This document shows, piece by piece, positions 46,077 through 57,179 of a DNA stretch of 64,000 bases. Position numbers and translations under genes: made by a program. Where the stretch lies: NCBI GenBank assembly GCA_951640195.1, contig OX621168.1, forward strand, positions 248,001-312,000. The letters are read 5' to 3'. A model generated the notes under the pieces. It was not told the origin of the DNA. It did not search any database and saw only the letters and a list, made by a program, of their open reading frames with translations. Numbering within the stretch: position 1 is the first letter of the stretch; each line of letters opens with the position of its first letter. Origin of the DNA: Porpolomopsis calyptriformis. Lineage: Eukaryota; Basidiomycota; Agaricomycetes; Agaricales; Hygrophoraceae.

Positions 46077-48029
46077 TCATTCATTTCCACCGCTTTCATC
46101 GTACCCTTCATCGTCGTCATCTTCGCAATCCCTTTCTTCCTCCTCCTCGAGAGCCGCCTCTGCCTCTGCCAATGCATGTGCCGCAGATGCTGCATTGGCG
46201 ATAGCTTGCTCGAGCATCTTTGTCTGTTCTTCGGATAATCCATAGCGGGATAACGATGGTGTTGCACTGATTGTAGATGCTTCCGACACCTGACTCCCCC
46301 GTCCTTGGGCCGGTGGCTCCTGCTGTTCACTGGGGCTTTGATGGGCATTACCCGATGGTCTCCATGGGGTATACGGAGCGATCGGAAAACCTGGTTGTGG
46401 ACTTTGGTGTGGCATTTTCAGCTGCAAGTTCTGCAACTGGGCACGTGCGATCACGCTGGCCAACGTTGCCTGACCAGCAGCCGGATCGACATCTGATGAC
46501 GGCAGTTCGCCCGAAGGAATACCTAGAACATTGGCGACGAGAGCGTGTAACAGCGGATGAAGGCTTGTGACCGCGGTTTGAACCTTTGCAATCACACCAG
46601 GCTCAACCTCCCCTTCATCCATAAGCCTGACGTCGCCCCCCCCGCTATACCCCGTCGTCCCAGGTAGGCCGACACCGATGATCCCTTTCCAGATTTTCGC
46701 TCTGCGCCCTTCTTTGATGGACCCGTCTCCTTCCTGTCCCAAATCGACCTCCATAACTTCGGCTGTCAAGCAGCCGTCAGCCTTTCCCCCTCGGGTCTTG
46801 TTGCTATTTTTGTGCCTTTTGATGGCATCCCGCCTTGAAAACACCTTTTCGCATCCGCAACACTTCCAGGCCTTCTTATCGTGCAACTTTGTGTGCCGCT
46901 TAAGATCATGATTCCTTGCAAAAGAAGCGGGGCAGACGCTACAATGGAAGGGTCGGTGAGTTGCATGCCCTCGTTGGTGGGCACGGAGGCTGTATAGCCG
47001 AGAGAAAATTTTGCGGCAGGCTGGGACGAGACAAGGATAGACGGCAGTGCCGATATCTGTGGTTTGCGCCGCTGTGAATATCGCAGGCGCCGCCTGCAGC
47101 CATTGGCTGGTAGCATTTTGAGGTACGACAAGAGGTGGTAAATGTTGCGGGACGGCAGTTTTTGGGTCCGCGCCAGGGGTAGAACCGATCTGAACACCGC
47201 TGAGGACACTTACGACTTGAATGAGACCGCTGATTTCTTGCAAAGCGTTCATTTCTGGACCACCTCCCGCGGATGCGGTTACCGCAAAGATAAATATTTG
47301 ATGAAGTTGGTGTTGTATCGAAGAAATAAGAGAAGGATCGATAGTGCAGCTGGGGGTGTTTGCACTCAAGGTTTGAGTGACGACTTGGACAGCCTCTGAA
47401 ACTTGAGACTGTAGATCGTATTGAGGCAAGAAAGGTCTCTTGAAGGCAGGTCGCTCATGATGTTGCCAGCCTTCGTCCCCCTGTTCCCGCTTCCTTTTGC
47501 CTTTGTTCAGCTCAACTGACGGGGCATTTGAGTGACGAAGTGATGCGAAGAGCGTTTCAGATCCTGCCAAAGATACGACGAGACGACTGAGATTCTTGGC
47601 AAGCTCTCTCGAAACGGCACCGCTGTCAACGGTTCTGGTGAAAACATGCAAGATATCTTCACCATTGGCATCGGGAACAATGGTCGAAGAAAAGACTGAG
47701 CGAACTATAGCATCATCTTGCGCGTAAGAAAGAACCGCTTTCATGGTAGCGAGGGCTTCATCCTCCGCCTTCGAAGCGCGATGTGGTGACGAACGCACCA
47801 CGGAAGTGTTGTGTGGGTCAGAAATTTGGGGCGGTGAACGTGACAAAGGGACGGATGAGGTGGAAATGGCGGCGCGGGCTTTACTGATGTCAGCCCATAG
47901 CTGATCGCCCAAGCGCCGAGCAATTTCCTCCTCTTCCGCGTTATCGTTGTCGTCTCCATCTTCATCGTATTCTCCATCATCTTCTCCCCGTTCATCTGCT
48001 TCGTTGCTTTCTTCGCGGGTCTCGGTCAT
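46077..48029 (-). CDS. C2H2 zinc-finger transcription factor
   Basis: A single uninterrupted exon encodes 650 residues. The N-terminus is strongly acidic (EADERGEDDGEYDEDGDDND). At about residues 345-425 there are three C2H2 fingers in a row: YPCLVPACRKIFSRLYSLRA plus HQRGH, FHCSVCPASFARNHDLKRHT plus KLH, and WKCCGCEKVFSRRDAIKRHK. The third is followed by a longer loop. The C-terminal half is Gln/Pro/Ser-rich, then acidic with poly-Glu at the end. This resembles basidiomycete regulators with a compact finger cluster, but the target is unknown. The absence of introns is unusual in this window, where nearly all other genes are split. Confidence 0.88.
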   Translation of the reverse strand: MTETREESNEADERGEDDGEYDEDGDDNDNAEEEEIARRLGDQLWADISKARAAISTSSVPLSRSPPQISDPHNTSVVRSSPHRASKAEDEALATMKAVLSYAQDDAIVRSVFSSTIVPDANGEDILHVFTRTVDSGAVSRELAKNLSRLVVSLAGSETLFASLRHSNAPSVELNKGKRKREQGDEGWQHHERPAFKRPFLPQYDLQSQVSEAVQVVTQTLSANTPSCTIDPSLISSIQHQLHQIFIFAVTASAGGGPEMNALQEISGLIQVVSVLSGVQIGSTPGADPKTAVPQHLPPLVVPQNATSQWLQAAPAIFTAAQTTDIGTAVYPCLVPACRKIFSRLYSLRAHQRGHATHRPFHCSVCPASFARNHDLKRHTKLHDKKAWKCCGCEKVFSRRDAIKRHKNSNKTRGGKADGCLTAEVMEVDLGQEGDGSIKEGRRAKIWKGIIGVGLPGTTGYSGGGDVRLMDEGEVEPGVIAKVQTAVTSLHPLLHALVANVLGIPSGELPSSDVDPAAGQATLASVIARAQLQNLQLKMPHQSPQPGFPIAPYTPWRPSGNAHQSPSEQQEPPAQGRGSQVSEASTISATPSLSRYGLSEEQTKMLEQAIANAASAAHALAEAEAALEEEEERDCEDDDDEGYDESGGNE

Positions 48030-48139
48030 GGCTTGGGGAGAATTTTTTATCTTATCTTATCGCTTACTTTGTACGAGTTTGGCTCGTCCAGTAAAAAATT
48101 CTTCACTTTGTTCAATCAGCCACCCATAGCTTTAGTCCA

Positions 48140-49375
48140 ATGTCGAGAACGGCTAAGGACCTGACCGCTGGGACTGTGGGGGGCATCGCCCAGGTATTAT
48201 CCGGTTCCCTCTCGCCTCCTTGACACGCAATAACAAGCTCTCATGAGCAGGTGCTTGTAGGGCAGCCATTCGATATCGTCAAAGTGGTACGTCTAGTTCT
48301 TTGAATATCTCCACAATCACGTATGAGGTTTTATTATGGAAGTTTTTCTCAAGAGAATGCAAACTGCCCCCAAAGGAACGTATCATGGCATGCTTCATTG
48401 TGCTGGAGGCATTTTAAGGAATGAAGGACCATTAGCCTTCTACAAGGCGAGTTTTATGTCATAATTCGTACTCATCAGCCGTAACACACTTTTTTTCAGG
48501 GTACACTTTCACCTCTCCTTGGAATAGGAGTGTGCGTTTCAATTCAGTTCGGCGTCCTTGAATACGCAAAAAGATACTTTTCCCAACAAAACATCTCCCA
48601 AGGTAGGGGGGGTGAAGGTGGACGCATCCTTGGCGGCGGGCAACTATTCGTGGCTGGTGTTCTGGCGGGACTCGCAAACGGTGTCGTTTCCGGCCCGGTG
48701 GAACATATTCGTATTCGTGAGTTCGTTTCAATCCCACACAAGACTTGGATCTGATTCGGCTGTCATGTCTGTAGGTCTTCAGACTCAACCAGACAAGAAT
48801 CCCCTTTATAAGGGTCCCTTGGATGCAATCAAAAAAATATATTCTCGGCATGGTATTGCTGGTATCTACAAGGGCCAAGTCGTAACGCTTATGCGTGAAG
48901 CCATCGGATACGGTGTCTACTTCTTAGCGTACGAGAAATTGATCCAGCGGGAGATGGAACAGAAGGGTATCCCACGTCATCAAATCAGACCAATAAATGC
49001 TGTCATTTACGGCGCCGCTGCGGGTTACGCGGTATGTTTCTACATTTTGGTCTGGCTAGTACTAATGTGTCATCGTTTACAGCTCTGGGGTGTTATATAC
49101 CCCATAGATATGATCAAGTCCCGGATGCAAACAGATGCCTTCACACCCGCCACCGGACGAAAATATAACTCTACAATCGACTGTGTCCGCAAAGTATGGA
49201 GAACCGAAGGAATAAGCGCGTTCACACGAGGTTTAGGTCCAACACTCATTAGGTTCGTGAAAGCCCTCTCTTACTTTTGTTTAACAACAACATGGATTGC
49301 ACTAGATCACCATTTGCCAATGGAGCCACATTTCTTGGATTCGAGATGGCTAATCGGGTACTTAATTCTTGGTGA
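48140..49375 (+). CDS. Mitochondrial carrier family protein, YMC1/YMC2-like
   Basis: The start at 48140 gives MSRTAKDLTAGTVGGIAQ. Joined exons then form three repeats with the carrier signature Px[DE]xx[KR]: VGQPFDIVKVRMQT, SGPVEHIRI and IYPIDMIKSRMQTD. Between them are TYHGMLHCAGGILRNEGPLA and LSPLLGIGVCVSIQFGVLEY in the first half, and IYSRHGIAGIYKGQVVTLMR in the second. After an intron at about 49250-49305 the last exon reads SPFANGATFLGFEMANRVLN and stops at 49375. About 300 residues with six helices are expected in the inner mitochondrial membrane. The KDLTAGTVGGIAQVLVGQPFD opening resembles the yeast Ymc and carnitine/ornithine carrier group. Substrate not proven; an amino acid or carnitine type is likely. 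Confidence 0.92.
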
Positions 49376-50156
49376 ACTTTTCATGACATATAGACAGATA
49401 GAATGACTATTTACTGTCAATCCATTATCTTATAACTCTTCCTGTATTAGAACTTGCTTCCCTGTCACCAACTCAAGCAAGCCGCAAGTTCCGATCGCCT
49501 ACTGCCTGCGTATCTCCACAATAGGATGAGTAGAAGGAAAGGATCACTGACCTTGAATACGAGGTTGGCAGTTGAGCCAGAAGATCTGAACCGATCAAGA
49601 CCTATCGAAGTCACGTTACGTTTCGGAAATTTGAACTTCGACCTCGGTCCTGTCTCGAGAGATTACAACGGAATTCCTTGCTAGTACGAGCGTTATTCTA
49701 GATCGAACAGGGTTGCGATTCATTACAGCGTGAACCCTAACATTCCGGTGGAGATCGCTCGTCACATCAGCGTAGCTGTCAGTGGTTCGTCCCGCCCACG
49801 GATTTCATCAATGCAGTATCTCCTTCGTTCCTTTCTGGGAAACCGTCGTCAATAAATAGTGTGCAAAGTCGTCCGTCATGGGCAATATGTGGAGCAGACT
49901 TACGCACGGCACATTGCCGACTGTCGGTCAAGCAAAAGCCTAAGCGGTCTAGACTTTGTCACCTTGCTAGACTGCAGAACCCTCATCGTTTTGTGGCGCT
50001 ATTCGGAAAGCACTTTATTAAAGTGCTTTCCGGATAACCCCACGGACAACCACCTCAAAAATAAATTAGCCACCGTCCAGCTGCTTGTCCTGATGTGTGG
50101 AAACATATATCTTGGACAGCGAAGGCATCTCTGCTTGGCTTAACCCTCACATCAAT
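49376..50156. other. Spacer without recognisable gene
   Basis: Short open frames only (such as 49454-49684 on the + strand). This stretch holds the 3' flank of the carrier gene and the promoter and 5' UTR of the monooxygenase. A hairpin-like repeat of aaagcacttt / aaagtgcttt is visible at about 50005-50030. Confidence 0.45.
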
Positions 50157-51893
50157 ATGGTAAGTATCCCCTCCATTGGCAGAGTAATGCCAACAGAGCT
50201 CATCACACCCGCTTCAGAACGTGACATTGTACGACGGCCGGAAGGCAACTTTGCCGCTAAACATTGCCATCGTTGGCTGTGGTCTAGGTGGTTTAGCCAC
50301 TGCCTTCTGTTTGGGCCAAGCAGGACACAGGATCACCGTCTTTGAGAGTGCGTCTGCAATCGGAGAAGTTGGTGCCGGGATCCAGATCGTTCCTAACCTC
50401 ACGCGACTGCTCATTCGTTGGGGGCTTGGTCCGAAACTCAAAGAAACCGGAGTAATACCTCAGGCACTCACCTTTCGGAGATGTTAGTCTCATGGTTATG
50501 TGTCCTTGGAGCGCCCTTAACATCAGATTCTTACAGACGATACAGGAGAGCGCGTAGGTTGGACAAAGCTAGGCCATACTATGGAACAGGAGCACGGAGC
50601 ACCATACTATCACATCCATGCAAGTGCTTATTCCGACTAGTGATTCTTCTCCTGATGACATCGAACCCAGAGGGCCGATTTCCACGCGATACTATTTGAC
50701 ATTGCAGCGCCATTCATGACACTCAGGCTCAATAGCCGAGTCGTATCTCTGGACCCTACAACACCCACCCTAATACTCGAGTCCGGCGAAATCGTCAAAG
50801 CAGACGTTATCATCGGAGCGGATGGCGTGAATAGTACCATCCGTGAAATTGTAGTCGGTGGTCCCGATAAGGCTGTTCCTACAGGAGATGCCGCATACAG
50901 AGCAATTATCCCTACTGCGGTATTGCTTAAAGACCCGGAGCTGAAAGAATTGGTGGATTCTCCCGAGATGACGGGATGGATTGGACCCAATAGGCACATC
51001 ATGGCCTACTGCATGGTTTGTATTTCCGAATACTCCATCGTTTCTTGGGTATGTTCTCAACCGTGCATTTCAAACCATCACAGCGTGGCAGGAAGGAATA
51101 TAACATGGTTATGTGCCATCCTGACCACGGATTTACTCAATCGTGGACTCCCGAAGCCCTTGCGGAGAAAATGAGGGCAGAATATATTGGTTGGGAGCCT
51201 CGGTCATTGCTTTCAACTCGCTACATAGTGGATCTCAATCTCATGCTCCGTTTAGTGTTCAGAAATTACTATCCTTGATCCCGGCTGTACTGCATTGGAC
51301 CTTGACGGACCGTGCCCCACTTGACACATGGATACACAAAGACGGAAAGGTGGCTCTACTGGGCGATGCATGTCATCCCATGTTGGTGCGCCCGCCTCTG
51401 GCAGAAACGATCAAGGTCTCATGTCCACTATTACAGCCCTATCGTGCGCAGGGCTCCGCCATGGCTGTAGGTAGAGCCTTGCACACTGTTGAAACACTCA
51501 CTAAAAATATATTGCCAGATTGAAGACGCGGCCGTCCTCGGAAACCTCTTCTCACACTTGCACAACGCCGATCAAATCACCCCACTTCTACAAGCATACC
51601 AACTTCTTCGTCATGCTCGCACAGCAGAAGCACAGGCCTCTTCTCGGCTAAACCAAATTATATTCCACCTTAAAGATGGGCCAGAGCAGGTGGAGCGCGA
51701 TAACTCTATGAGGGCCGCTATGGCTGTGGCATTTGGCACACCCCAGCCATACGCCATGAGCATAGGGAACGCGAACCAGTGGGCTGACAAAGCGAAAAAT
51801 ATATCTCAGTTCAGCTACGATGCGGACATGGAAGCGGAGAAATGGTGGAAGGAAGAAGGGGAGCAGACGATCGAAACTCTGAATCATTCTTGA
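50157..51893 (+). CDS. FAD-dependent aromatic hydroxylase (salicylate hydroxylase-like)
   Basis: The Rossmann motif for FAD is LNIAIVGCGLGGLATAFCLG, followed by ESASAIGEVGAGIQIVPN. The DG motif is ADVIIGADGVNSTIRE and the second FAD motif is GKVALLGDACHPML, which an intron joins to PYRAQGSAMA and then IEDAAVLGNLFSHL. The C-terminus ends ETLNHS at 51893. All three hallmark motifs of the group A flavoprotein monooxygenases are present, so the enzyme should hydroxylate an aromatic ring with NAD(P)H and O2. The best start is an ATG at 50157 directly followed by a GTAAGT donor, so that the coding part of exon 1 is just the start codon and exon 2 opens NVTLYDGRKATLPL. The substrate is unknown, and no neighbouring catabolic genes are seen. 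Confidence 0.87.
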
Positions 51894-52289
51894 TCGGCCG
51901 GGAAGAGGAATACTGGGATCTCCGTGCTTCGTATTTTTTGATTCAAGTACTTTTCTTGCCAGAATTACTGGAATAGCGTATGATCAGAATAACATCCCAC
52001 TCTCTTATCCTTGGATGGGTGTGTTGCATTGCTCGCTGAGACTCTCTTTACAAGGGGTTTTGGGGTGGGTTTTATTGACTTTGTTTTTTTGGTACTACTA
52101 GAATTCAACCTAGTCGTTTGGTTCTTCGCGCCAGTTCATTTTGATTCCCCATCCACGAATATAAATTAAGCGTAGCTGATTCTTGGAATAATACCAATCT
52201 AATCCCTTCTCGTACGAGCGATGTCTCGCTGTAATGTCAGACGCAATCGCGTATTTCCGCGCCTAACGGATCAGTTAAACATACACACG
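51894..52289. other. Spacer without recognisable gene
   Basis: About 400 bases of 3' flank. There is no open frame of note. A T-run lies at about 52080. Confidence 0.45.
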
Positions 52290-52680
52290 GCGGTCCTCGA
52301 GTGTCCGAAGGGGTCGAGGAGTAGGTACCTGCCCATGAAAAGCCTCATCCTCATTGGCACCTCTGGCAGTATTTCTGGATCTTCCGGAATGATGCAGATA
52401 GCATGAAGTCCAATTTGCATTTAGTAAAATGCTCGTTTTGAGGTTGCGCTCAAGATCCGCTGCAGACTGGAGCGGAAGCGGGCCCGGAGGTCGAGGGAGT
52501 ATACATTGTCTGTACGCATTGGCCCAGACAGGTCTTTCGTAGGCAAGGCAGTTGCGATACCTACCAATCAATGGACTGTAAATTGACTCGAATTGGTTGC
52601 TTACCTGTCGTAAACGGAATATGTCTGGAAATTTCGAATAGCAACTCGTACCGAATCTTGGGATTCGTACCCATTCCTCC
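52290..52680 (-). pseudogene. F-box-family fragment, copy E
   Basis: This is a broken relative of the F-box family at 4-19 kb, 33 kb away from the nearest copy. The F-box exon survives as RYELLFEIS and FPDIFRLRQ in two different frames, with some bases lost between them. An intron at the family position follows, then a clear piece of exon 2 (RPVWANAYRQCILPRPPGPL, LERNLKTSILLNANWTS). After that the match breaks into other frames (the MGRYLLV-like piece is seen only out of frame) and the C-terminal exons are absent. Similarity is closest to copy D in exon 2. Confidence 0.8.
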
Positions 52681-52876
52681 GGAGAGATTGAAGGTGCGTG
52701 CACGTGCGCTGCAGGTCATTTGAACATACTGTGGCTGATCAAACTCGTTTCTTCATAACGCTAAATGTTGTAGCATGCTGCCGGGGTATTCACGCTAGCA
52801 AGTTACTCTCCGAGCAGAATTGGCAGAAGTTCTTTGGTGATCGTGAATCACGTGAGAACACTTCTCAACTTACTGT

Positions 52877-54348
52877 ATGGACATCCATTCTCTCCTTCAA
52901 TCCAATCACGCGAGGTTGCTGGAGCAATACAATTCCAACATAGATAACGTTTTGTCACTTCAAGCTACACTAATCAACCAAATATTACCTGGAATTGAGG
53001 AGGAACTGGGTCTGGACGCTGAAAGTGCGCAATGGGCGAAGGAGTGGCTTGAAGACACATGTGAGAGACTTCTGTATTTACTGACATCGGAAAGATTCAC
53101 GACTCTCATATCCAGCGTGTCTATTTCAGTTTTTGCGAGTAAGTGCTAGTTTAGCCTCTAATTTTGGTGTTTGTGTATTTATCTCGTTGTCAGCGACATC
53201 GTTTTATCGTGTCGTTCGCCATGGAATCATTGAAGAATAACCTTGTTTGGCGCTTGCTCGTTCTACGACCTCACCTCACACGTCCTCCGTTTCGCAAATA
53301 CCGTATTCTGCCAAGCCCTGACCCTTTCGGTCGCCCAGTCATTGTTCTCAAAATCTCAGCTCTGAACAGTGTCTCAGAAAACTGGAAAAACCTGATCATG
53401 CTGACAATGGATCAACTCAGAGCACATCTTAAAGCAATTAATGATAATCGATCACACGATCGTGACACGAACCCGATACTGCAGTATGTCGTCTTGTTGG
53501 ACTTGTCAGGCATTTCATTCCAGATGATCGTGAGTTAGTAATATGTCAGTATCTTGGCAAATTCTTAATGTTTTCTTCAGAACATTGATATCATTTCCTG
53601 GACTCTCCGCGAACTCATTCCGCGGTTCCCAGGAATGCTGGGAGCAGGTATCTGCTTTGCACCTTGTTCGGAGCATTGTCCTTGATATCACTTAATTTTC
53701 ACAGTTTTCATGATCAATTACACTTGGGTTAATTCAGGAATTTGGAGTGTCGTAAAGTGCTACAGGCCACCTTCTACGCAAAATGTTTCGTTCTGACATT
53801 TACCTTTAGACATGTCCTCCCCACCGCAGCACTCTCCAGAGTGATATTCCCATCTCAACAGGAGCTACTGCAGTATTTTACTTCATCCTCACTTCCAGAA
53901 GGTTGTTATATCGTAACTACGGTTCCCTCCTCGACTGAATGATCTGACAGAATACGGAGGCACTCTACCTCACGCCGACGCTGTAGACGACACACTACAA
54001 CCACTTCCAGAATTGCTAGACAGTTCCGCTACTCAATCATCCCACCCTCATTCTGAATTATTACGTCCGACAAGACGCCCATTATCCCCTACATCCCCCT
54101 TCAACCCTTTTTTTGGCTATCCACACTCTCTCTCATCTTCACCGCATACTTTCCAGACAGGCCGTCGTAGGAAACGCGACTTGCTACGTACGCTAGCTCA
54201 CCTGTGGTGGGCACGCTGGGGATCACATTTACGATTGTCTTTGTGGGCGCTGGTATTTTCTTTCAGTCTATGGACGTGGGTACGACGGCTGAGAGGGAGG
54301 GTGAACGAAGAGGTTTGGAAAATATTTGTAATGGGCCTGGGGTGGTGA
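52877..54348 (+). CDS. CRAL-TRIO (Sec14-like) lipid-binding protein with C-terminal membrane segment
   Basis: It starts at 52877 (MDIHSLLQSNHARLLEQYNS). After an intron with a GTGTCT donor, the frame continues RHRFIVSFAMESLKNNLVWR. The lipid-binding domain includes FRKYRILPSPDPFGRPVIVL, QYVVLLDLSGISFQMI, NIDIISWTLRELIPRFPGML, VFMINYTWVNSGIWSVVK and LPEEYGGTLPHAD. The last is the typical Sec14 end, rebuilt across an intron at 53900-53950. A Ser/Pro-rich linker leads to a positively charged hydrophobic segment (WGSHLRLSLWALVFSFSLW), probably a tail anchor. Such proteins move or present phosphoinositides or other lipids between membranes. It faces PPG1 tail to tail over 220 bases. Confidence 0.85.
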
Positions 54349-54569
54349 ACCCCGTTCTGGATTGTCTGGCTGCTGGACTATGGGAAAAGTCCTCGTATAA
54401 TACTTGCAGACTCTCAAGTTCCAGCTGAATTTTCCGGCCTGCCCCCGGAGGTGACATATTACAATTGCGGTTGGCAACTTCCGTAGGTGTTGTCCAGTCC
54501 ATATCGCGGTGACAGTACATATGTCCAGACTCTACGGAATAGCACATCCGCGAGTTCGATACTGTCTTG

Positions 54570-55884
54570 CTACAAAAAATACTCCGGAAGCTGTCGAGGA
54601 GCAATAAAATAAGCGCACTATAGCCGGGTAAAGAGTTGGGGCGGAACGAACTTTTCCACCAGCATTCTGCGCAGCCTGTTGAGTGGGACCATCCCTTTCA
54701 TTTTCTGGTGCCGCCTCAAAGACATTAAAAAACCTGGTACCCCCCGGCCCAATTTCCAATATACTTGCTGAATTACCGCACCGATAGCAGTAATTGGGTG
54801 CAGACCATACCGTCGAGAGGTGCTTGTCAAAGAGAGAAGCATAGCCTTCCATGCAAAGCTGATGTGCACGAAGGATATGTGTCATGGAGTTGGTTTCGAG
54901 GAATTTGTGAACAACTCCCGAGCCGAATGTGTATCCTGCACCCCTGCTATGGAAATCAGAGTAATAGAAAATGGATCGCAAGGAACGAACCGAGGAGATA
55001 TGGCGAAGTCCTCTTTTTCTGGATCTGGATCTGACCATACCAGGTCGGCCATAGGGCCCTCATGCGGTATTTCTAACACGAGAACGGTGAAAAAAATGAG
55101 TTGAGAATTATATAAAATAGCCAAACCTCTAAACCGGTCAACGACTTTGATTTGGTCTATGGAGTGGATAGAAGGAGATAGTCCTATGAGCTGGTTAGAA
55201 AAGAAACAAAGGCAGACAAAGACAAGAATGCTCACCGCCATGCACACAAAATATTTCATCGTCTATCACAACGGACAGCGTTAAAAAGTCGAACATGTCG
55301 GTAAAATATGTCCACACGTGAGATGACCCGTATTTCCGAATACATTCGGTATAAAATCCATACGTCTGCGAGATGTTCATGAGAAGGCGGTCGAAATGGA
55401 ACCTTTCAACGACCGACTTGAGTGACTGCTCTCGACTCATGGTTCCCTCGTATCAGCTGTACACGATCGGGGTACCGCAACTTCAGGCATGTTAACAAAG
55501 AAATGGTTTCGACGCTAAACAAGCCTCGATCGACGTAGTCACCTTTACTAGAAAATCAGCGTTGAACGGCGAGACTTTGATCAAATCCTACTCACCAAGG
55601 AACAAATAATTCGTATTCGGTGCATAGCCACCTATGCGGAAAATTTCTATGAGGTCGTAAAACTGGCTTAAATTCTTGATTAGATCACAAACTGCAGGAC
55701 ACGTTCTCTTCACTCACCCATGAATATCACCGACCACCGTGACAGGCGCGCTCACGTGTACGACATTGGATTCTCTCATGAGGACCTCCTTGGTCTTTTC
55801 ACAAATTTCGCGTAATAAGGCTTCGTGCAAAAGCTGTTTCTGAAGTAATTGTTCGATACACGCATCCAAATTGAAGGGTGCCAT
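54570..55884 (-). CDS. PPG1: PP2A-like serine/threonine phosphatase, PPG1 type
   Basis: From 55884 the protein starts [20 protein letters not shown] and continues [20 protein letters not shown] (metal-binding GDIHG). Joined exons add [39 protein letters not shown] and [10 protein letters not shown]. Further exons give [36 protein letters not shown] and [24 protein letters not shown], and then [20 protein letters not shown]. All catalytic motifs (GDxHG, GDxVDRG, GNHE, HGG, RAHQ) are intact. An intron at about 54592-54653 joins QNAGGK to LPEYFL at 54570, restoring the conserved YFL end that PP2A-type enzymes use for methylation. PPG1 relatives act in the Far/STRIPAK network and glycogen regulation in yeast. 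The N-terminal part of about 50 residues is PPG1-like rather than SIT4-like. Confidence 0.9.
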
Positions 55885-57179
55885 AGTGAGTTTTTGAGAA
55901 AATTGTCCCGGCGAAATGTTTTTTTTTTTTTCGGTGCGCAGATTTGATGCCTGGAAAGCCAAGTTTGGTTTTGTTTATCAGTGGCCGCTACGGTCCCGCG
56001 CTCTCATGGAAAAAGCCAACCTGACTGTCTCTATTCTACCCCCGAAGCTCGTCTACTTGGCTCTAAACCCAGCGATTCTGCTCTCGCGGATACACCAACA
56101 CCCCTCTGTCATTTTGCATTTCTGAACGGTGGCCACAGTAGGAAGGTGTCATTCATTCCTTTATATGTTGGCCTACCACCAGATCGCGATGCCCTCGCAC
56201 CATGGATTCTTGGTCTCTGGCATCTTACCCTGTGAGGTTCTCATACTCATGTGAATCCTCCCTTCCCGCTTCAAACCAAGATAGATGTCCGCAACGTAAA
56301 TACTCCGCTTCACATGCTTTGCATTTCGCGATTTGGGTTCGAGTCATGGTGGTGGAATCCAATCCCTGTTCCTCGTACTTTCTCTGTGATCCACTCTGTC
56401 ACATAAGCTCTGTTCCTTTACGGGATCTTCCATCTTAGTGTTGAACGGGACCATATTGGCATGCCTGGTCGCTTGATACATTCACTTTGGTTCTCATGAG
56501 AAATTTTATCGGGAATGCATTGATGGTTGACTGTTTCAGGTACGCTTTGCTATATGGATATTGATCTCAAGTAGCAGAAAATGGAACGTCTACACGTTCG
56601 CATTCTGTTCTCAAACGCGAGGCACGCACACATCCATTAGTCGGGTATGTGTTCCGGTCTTTGAGAGTTTCCCGCTGTCACGGCTCGACCTACAATCTGT
56701 TGCATGAATTTTACAGCAAAAGAAGGTTATACGTGTAGCCAATTTCTAAGAATCTGGATGGAAGCCGGTTTAAAAAAAAAATCCCTGAATTTTCTCTACA
56801 GGAGCTAGCCTTTTACGGAGACCGAAAGCATTATTCTCCAAAATATGGAAGCTATTTCATCGAAGACCCTGTTGACCATGCCCACTGTCTGCTACTGGAG
56901 TGGCTTTCAAAAACGAGGATTTGCTCGGTACTGGTTTATAGACATGCCGTGGCCTTTAATCGAAGACCCTCCTTTCAAGTTTTGAGGAGCCGAATGCCCG
57001 GAAAACTCGCAGCCGTGGACCGACGAGAAAGTGTCATGCATCGCGGCAATTATTTGGTAAGGCTACTTAGTCCATTCCTCGATACGGTGAAGGACATCCG
57101 AAATCAGCCCTACACATTATAAGATACCCGCAAAGTTCACCACCCCCCCATCTTTATTCGCGAGTCTCAGGGCCAAAAA
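55885..57179. other. 1.3-kb spacer without recognisable gene
   Basis: Open frames up to 84 codons occur on the + strand, but they lack starts in good context, known motifs or consistent frame. A T-run lies at 55917-55931. The region probably holds both promoters of the PPG1 and C2H2 genes. Confidence 0.45.
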
